A DNA stretch of 64,000 nucleotides, from contig OZ023188.1 of assembly GCA_963995505.1 (NCBI GenBank), positions 14,273,912 to 14,337,911 of the forward strand, written 5' to 3'. Under the pieces are notes generated by a model. That model was not told where the DNA came from. It worked only from the letters and a program-made list of their open reading frames with translations, and did no database searches. Made by a program: the position numbers and the translations under genes. This document shows positions 59,639 through 64,000 of this stretch, one piece after another (position 1 is the stretch's first letter; each line of letters starts with the position of its first letter). This DNA is from Hypericum androsaemum. Taxonomy: Eukaryota; Streptophyta; Magnoliopsida; Malpighiales; Hypericaceae.

Positions 59639-59890
59639 CCAATTTTACCAACATCTGACGTTTTAAGTCGAATCCTGCCAAGATCTGACTTTTTAAGTCG
59701 GATGTTAGATTCGCCAAAAAAAGTCGGATCTTGGTCATCCGATAGAACAAGTCAGATCTTAGTCCAAGATCTGACTTTTTTTGGCATCCGTGCCACGTGG
59801 ACACCACCTCCACATTACTTTAAATTCGGACACTTTTTTTACAAAAAGTGGTGAATAGTAACACCATTCAGACAAAAAACTCGCTACTTC

Positions 59891-60941
59891 CGGGTATGCA
59901 AGAAGATGAAGTGTCTTGGAAGATCATAGTTGTACCTAGAACTTTGAAAAATCGCCTTGTTCCTTATTCCTTATTTTAGAGAATTGTGCGAACTAGGAAC
60001 TGTGGAATCGGCAGTTTCAGAACCGTGGAATTGGATCAGATTTTGATTCATTTGAAGCTAAGATGTGAAACGTCTTAATTTTTTTTCCAAAAAAAAAAGT
60101 GAACCGCAGATTCAATCATAATTGAGGATTTGAGAATCGCCTTGAACCTTGTAGGCGGTTCCCATCCATATTACATTTAGTTGGAATCATGAAACCGGTG
60201 GTTCAGGTTCCGTAGCCACCTCAAAATATTATGTTATTTTACGGAGCAAATTATTCTTAGGTGCCTCATATTTTGACTCCCGACCTTTCGCGCCCCTGGG
60301 TTTCCAATAATGATTTTTCCATCGCCGAAGAAGATGCAAGAGTCACCGGAGGGAAGGTAGGAGATTACCAGAGTGATTTCTTTTTTAATTCTAGGGGAAT
60401 AATAGTCATTTAGGATTAATAAATAAATAAATTGATCGCTAACACCAGCGAGGGATCCGAGAGTATATCAAAACCAAACACGGAGAATGGTAAATTTATT
60501 TTTGGAAATTCAGGGATACGAGAGGTCAAAATTGAAAATACTAGGAACCTAGGATAATTTGCCCTATTTTACGGTTATGGAACCCTAGTCACCTTTAGAT
60601 ATTATGTTAGTTTAGCTTTCGCTCTTGTAGGCCCTTAAAAAAAATTTAAGGAATAAGTTCATTTTAGTACCTTATAGTTTTACTCTTTTCGTACGGAGTA
60701 CCATGTGGTTTCAAATTGGTATTTTAGTACCGTGTGGTTGACCACCAATTTTCCGGGCAGGTCCAGGATAGCTACCCGTCCAAAACCGCCTGAAACGACA
60801 TCGTTTTGAACAAACTCACATTAACATTTTTTTACAAAACGCATATATTTTATTTCAACGGTTAATCAAAAACACCAAATTACATAGTCACTCCTAACAA
60901 CTGACAGTAAACAAAACTTCAGATGTCGAAGTCCGACTCCA
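59891..60941. other. Spacer, no recognisable gene
   Basis: AT-rich. 60660-60800 has 'attttagtaccgtgtggttg' and related strings that resemble common plant non-autonomous TIR elements, without clear ends. Copy D begins at its right edge. Confidence 0.4.
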
Positions 60942-62290
60942 TTACTGATCGGACTTCATGGTGTTTCCGACATCAATAACGAACCGGTACTTCACATCCG
61001 ACTTCAGCATTCGTTCCATGGCCGTGTTGATGTAGTCCGCGGGGATGACCTCAATGTCTGCAGTAATCCCGTGCTTGGCCGCGAAATCGATCATCTCTTG
61101 TGTTTCCTTGAGTCCTCCAATGGTGCTGCCACCTACCATCTTCCTCCCTGCAATCAGAGGATAGACATGAAGCTCGAGAGGCTTCGGCGGCCCACCGACC
61201 AGGACAAGCTTGCCGTGGTAATTCAGAAGTCCTACTAAAGGCATGATCGGATGTTCCGCAGATACCGTGTCAATTATACCGTCCATTGTACCTGTTGCAG
61301 CCTACACACAGAATCAAACCATCATTCTCGTCGACAAATACTTTTCGGGTTCAAACAAACATCGAAAAAATCGATCAGACATGTTTGTTACCTTCATCTG
61401 ATCCTGATCGCGGCTGACCAGAAACGAGTCGGCTCCAAGACTATCAATAGCCTCCTGCTTCTTGCTAGTGGAAGTACTAATCACGGTGACTTTCGCACCC
61501 ATAGCCTTGGCGAATTTCACAGCGACGTGGCCTAACCCGCCAAGGCCAACGACACCAACATGAGCACCGGGCTTGTCGAGTCCGTAGTACTTCAAGGGGC
61601 TGTAAACCGTGATCCCGGCACACAGTAGAGGAGCAGCTGCATCAAGAGGGAGGCTCTCCGGGATCCGGACTACGAAGTGCTCCTCCGCGACCATGACGTC
61701 CGAGTAGCCTCCGTAGGTGATGGTCCCGTCGTGGTACTTGGCGCCGTAGGTCATTATATTCTTCGGACAGTAGTTTTCTAGATCGTCCTTGCAGCTTCCA
61801 CACGAACCACACGAGCCGACCAGGCATCCAACTCCCACTTTGTCTCCAATCTTGAACTTCTCTACTTTGCTTCCCACTTCTGTTACTACTCCCACAATTT
61901 CGTGCCTGCGTTAAAATTCGGTAATATGAACTCCGTAATATAATTTAGCTCGAATTCGGATTAGTCCGATGCCATGAAAAATTACCCTGGGACGAGAGGG
62001 TAGGATGTGATGCCCCATTCGTTCTTGACCATGTGAAGATCTGAGTGGCACATCCCACAAAACAACACTTTGAAGGTTACATCTTTTTCTCCGGTTGCCC
62101 TGCAGAAAACAATTTAAATCTATAACGTTAATGAAAATGGCTCATTAATTGATACCGTTCAGAGTTAAAAAGAGAGAGAGCCAAATTACCTTCTAGAGAA
62201 TTTGAAGGGAGAGAGGACACCAGATGTGTCTCTAGCTGCCCATCCAAAAGCCTTCACGGGGTGCTCTTCTTCCGGCAACTTGGCCACCAT
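60942..62290 (-). CDS. Cinnamyl alcohol/mannitol dehydrogenase-like gene, copy D
   Basis: Exons (minus) 62290-62190, 62099-61986, 61905-61392 and 61301-60942, 362 residues, GT-AG introns at the same positions and phases as A-C. Catalytic Cys51, GHE 72-74, Cys167, structural Cys104/107/110/118 and GLGGLG 192-197 are all present. About 16 residues differ from A-C, mostly in the C-terminal half (for example EEHFVVR for [22 protein letters not shown] for [20 protein letters not shown] for ISADY), and exon 4 starts with Ala rather than Ser. It is the most diverged member, and Ala matches what I recall of the family, so D may keep the older state. Likely functional. Confidence 0.93.
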
Positions 62291-62490
62291 CTTTTTTTGT
62301 TGTCTTGGATTGAAATTAAGATTAAATACTTGAATCGCACTGTATTTTGTTAGTTCTGGGTATTTACTGATTCTTGTTGGGAGTTGGGGCGTTTGGTATT
62401 TATAGAGATGGGATGAGAATTCTTGTGGTTTGAGTCACTAGAGATGTCGCTCGGTCGAATGACGTACTGGGTGAGCTAAACCATGGCATT
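62291..62490 (-). promoter_or_regulatory. Promoter and 5' UTR of CAD copy D
   Basis: TATAAA (62404-62399, minus) and the TGACG/TGAGTCAC-like block near 62430-62475 align with the other copies. No insertion between promoter and start. Confidence 0.75.
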
Positions 62491-62695
62491 GAACATTATT
62501 TTTTTATTGAATCTGTGGTTCTCATAATCAAATTATCAGATATTATTTAGAAGATAAATTTTTAATAATATTTTTTACATTCGTATAATTTAAATCAAAA
62601 AAATTTAAATTTCATGACTAACTCATAATTATTAGTGTCTAAGAGTTGATGTGCATGAGTTTGGTTTTTTCTTTGAATTTTTTTCTCGGTTGGAC

Positions 62696-63546
62696 TAGAC
62701 TTGATCATTGTTATAATTCGATTCGTGATTTGATTCATCAAAAAATCAATTCGATTCGGATTCGACTGGAGACGAATTGTTTAAGATTTCTAAAATTCGT
62801 CGAACTGGCAAATTTAATTCAAATTTGAATTTATAATTCAATTTCGAGACAAATTCATTTCGAATTCGACTATATTATGTAAAAAAATAAAAAAAAATTA
62901 ATTGGTAAAGAGGGGAATACGGGGATGGGAATATATCCTATATCTCATTTACTATTTTTTATGTTATATAATACATCGATTATATGTTTTCAAAATTGAT
63001 TATGAATATGGTACTTATAATAATCATTTGAAATTTAAATATCTACACAAAATCGGGTTGGATAAATCTCAAACTCAATTATCTACTAAACCTAATATTT
63101 TATTTCATTACATTTATTAAAAAATAAAAAGAACTAGATTAGTTGCTACGGAAAATTTATCTTTTAGCTTTGGTGAAAAACTTAACAATAACCCTTAACC
63201 CTAACCCTAACTCTAATCCTAAATCTTAACTCTAACCCTAACACTAATCCTAACTCTAAATTGTAACACCAACTCTAACCCTTAAATACTAACCCTAACC
63301 CCTAATTTTGAAATATTTTAAAAAATCTATGTTTTTCAATTTTAAAAAACATTGAATTATTTTGAACTTTTTCAAAAAAATTACGAAAATTTTCAAAAAA
63401 ATTGGAAGTATTTGAATTTCTTATTAAATATTAAAAATTAAAAAATTAATTTGAATTCGAAGATTCATAATTCGTATTCGATTATGAATCGAATAGGGAT
63501 TAAAATTTTGATGATTTCAGATTTGTTTGAATTTGAACCAGCTCTA
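62696..63546. mobile_element. hAT-like non-autonomous insertion upstream of copy D
   Basis: 851 bp with ends tagacttgatca and (inverted) tagagctggttca. Copy C and the 57-kb flank run straight through the same point, so this is an insertion. The flanks ggttggac and ggtgggga fit an eroded 8-bp duplication. The interior is AT-rich with a telomere-like tract and aattcgaattc-rich arms, non-coding. Confidence 0.65.
63191..63302. repeat. Degenerate telomere-like repeat tract
   Basis: About 110 bp of ccctaaccctaa-type units with many variants (ctctaatcctaaa, caccaactctaac). It resembles the CCCTAAA telomere motif but with mixed 6-, 7- and longer units. Internal position and degeneracy make it an interstitial tract. 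Confidence 0.8.
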
Positions 63547-63950
63547 GGTGGGGACTCGATATGGTTGACATGGTCATACTTATTATGAATTACAATTAGG
63601 TCCCACGTATGACATTGGTCTTTCGCTTTCTGGACAATTCATTACGATAAAGGAAATTTAAACGTTGAAGATTAATTATGAAAGGACAAAAAGTTCAGTG
63701 AATGAAATCTCTCTTAAAAAAAACTGTTGGTTTAAATGGGATGGATTTTGAATTTAATTTTACATTGAAGTTTGAACTTAAATATTTTTAAGTAAATTCA
63801 GATTGTTTACCATTTAAATTAACTTTCATTAAATTTTGAATTAGTGTTGATGCTTAAAATTATGCTTTTATTTGAGATTTTGTTTGGATTAAATTCAGGT
63901 CGGCATATAGAGGGCATGTCCAAATTGGCAACGTACGTTGACTTGTTACA
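63547..63950 (-). repeat. CAD distal upstream module, copy D
   Basis: Contains 'taggtcccacgtatgacatt' and 'gcatgtccaaattggcaacg', matching 57380-57740 in the same orientation and 27825-27925 inverted. The window ends just beyond it. Confidence 0.75.
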
Positions 63951-64000
63951 AAATTGCAACTTGATATTCTTATAACGACAGGTCCCCGCAATTGTGGGAG

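Larger units (their letters stand above)
58711..59882. mobile_element. Foldback element with about 480-bp arms
   Basis: The two arms are inverted repeats of each other from gagtttttgtctgaatgg (58712) and its complement ending at 59882, meeting at an AT-rich centre around 59200-59390. Flanked by gctacttc at 58703-58710 and 59883-59890, an 8-bp duplication as in hAT elements (a 9-bp one with one mismatch is also possible). Non-coding. Each arm contains tRNA-like modules. Confidence 0.85.

Noticed and set aside
63191..63302. A chromosome end
   Set aside because: The tract is short, degenerate and internal, with unique CAD flank on both sides.

Overview
This is nuclear DNA of a flowering plant, most likely a eudicot. 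The evidence is intron-containing plant genes with GT-AG introns, L1-type LINEs, Ty1/copia and Ty3/gypsy LTR retrotransposons with tRNA-Met priming, a plant mobile domain relic and AT-rich spacers. I cannot name the species. Nothing bacterial, plastid or mitochondrial was recognised.

The only intact host genes are four copies of one gene family: a zinc-dependent medium-chain dehydrogenase of the cinnamyl alcohol dehydrogenase / mannitol dehydrogenase (ELI3-like) type. Copy A is at 3596-2259 (-), B at 20435-21772 (+), C at 35234-36571 (+) and D at 62290-60942 (-). Each has four exons of 101, 114, 514 and 360 nt and encodes 362 residues. By eye the A, B and C proteins are identical; D differs at about 16 residues, none in a zinc or cofactor motif. 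All four keep a similar proximal promoter (TGACG-type motif, TATA box). In B the promoter is separated from the coding region by a 3.57-kb Ty1/copia insertion.

Layout: 1-1495 is repeat and an orphan 3'-flank fragment. 1495-3790 is copy A, an inverted-duplication partner of B. 3837-5316 is a terminal-inverted-repeat element carrying fragments of an acyl-CoA synthetase (AAE3/4CL-like) gene. 5320-8530 is an L1 ORF1 relic, matched in inverted orientation at 23.8-27.6 kb. 8530-16000 is a decayed L1 LINE broken by two insertions. 16630-22545 is copy B. 28015-34816 is a young, apparently complete Ty3/gypsy element (two LTR differences in 805 bp, one 1595-aa polyprotein) that landed upstream of copy C. 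36.6-46.3 kb is a dead Ty1/copia split by two solo-LTR-like insertions. 46.9-47.8 kb is a foldback element. 48.0-51.7 kb is a dead Tat-like Ty3/gypsy with a second RNase H, and 52.0-56.4 kb holds an antisense plant-mobile-domain pseudogene broken by a 1.49-kb solo LTR. 57.1-57.7 kb is a CAD upstream flank with no gene attached. 58.7-59.9 kb is a foldback element with tRNA-like modules. 60.9-64.0 kb is copy D with a hAT-like insertion containing a degenerate telomere-like tract.

Overall this is a duplicated dehydrogenase cluster whose intergenic space has been rebuilt by nested transposons. The points most worth following are the effect of the retrotransposon in the B leader, the gene-fragment-carrying element upstream of A, the gypsy reading frame that ends inside its 3' LTR, and the antisense domesticable-type gene inside a gypsy relic.
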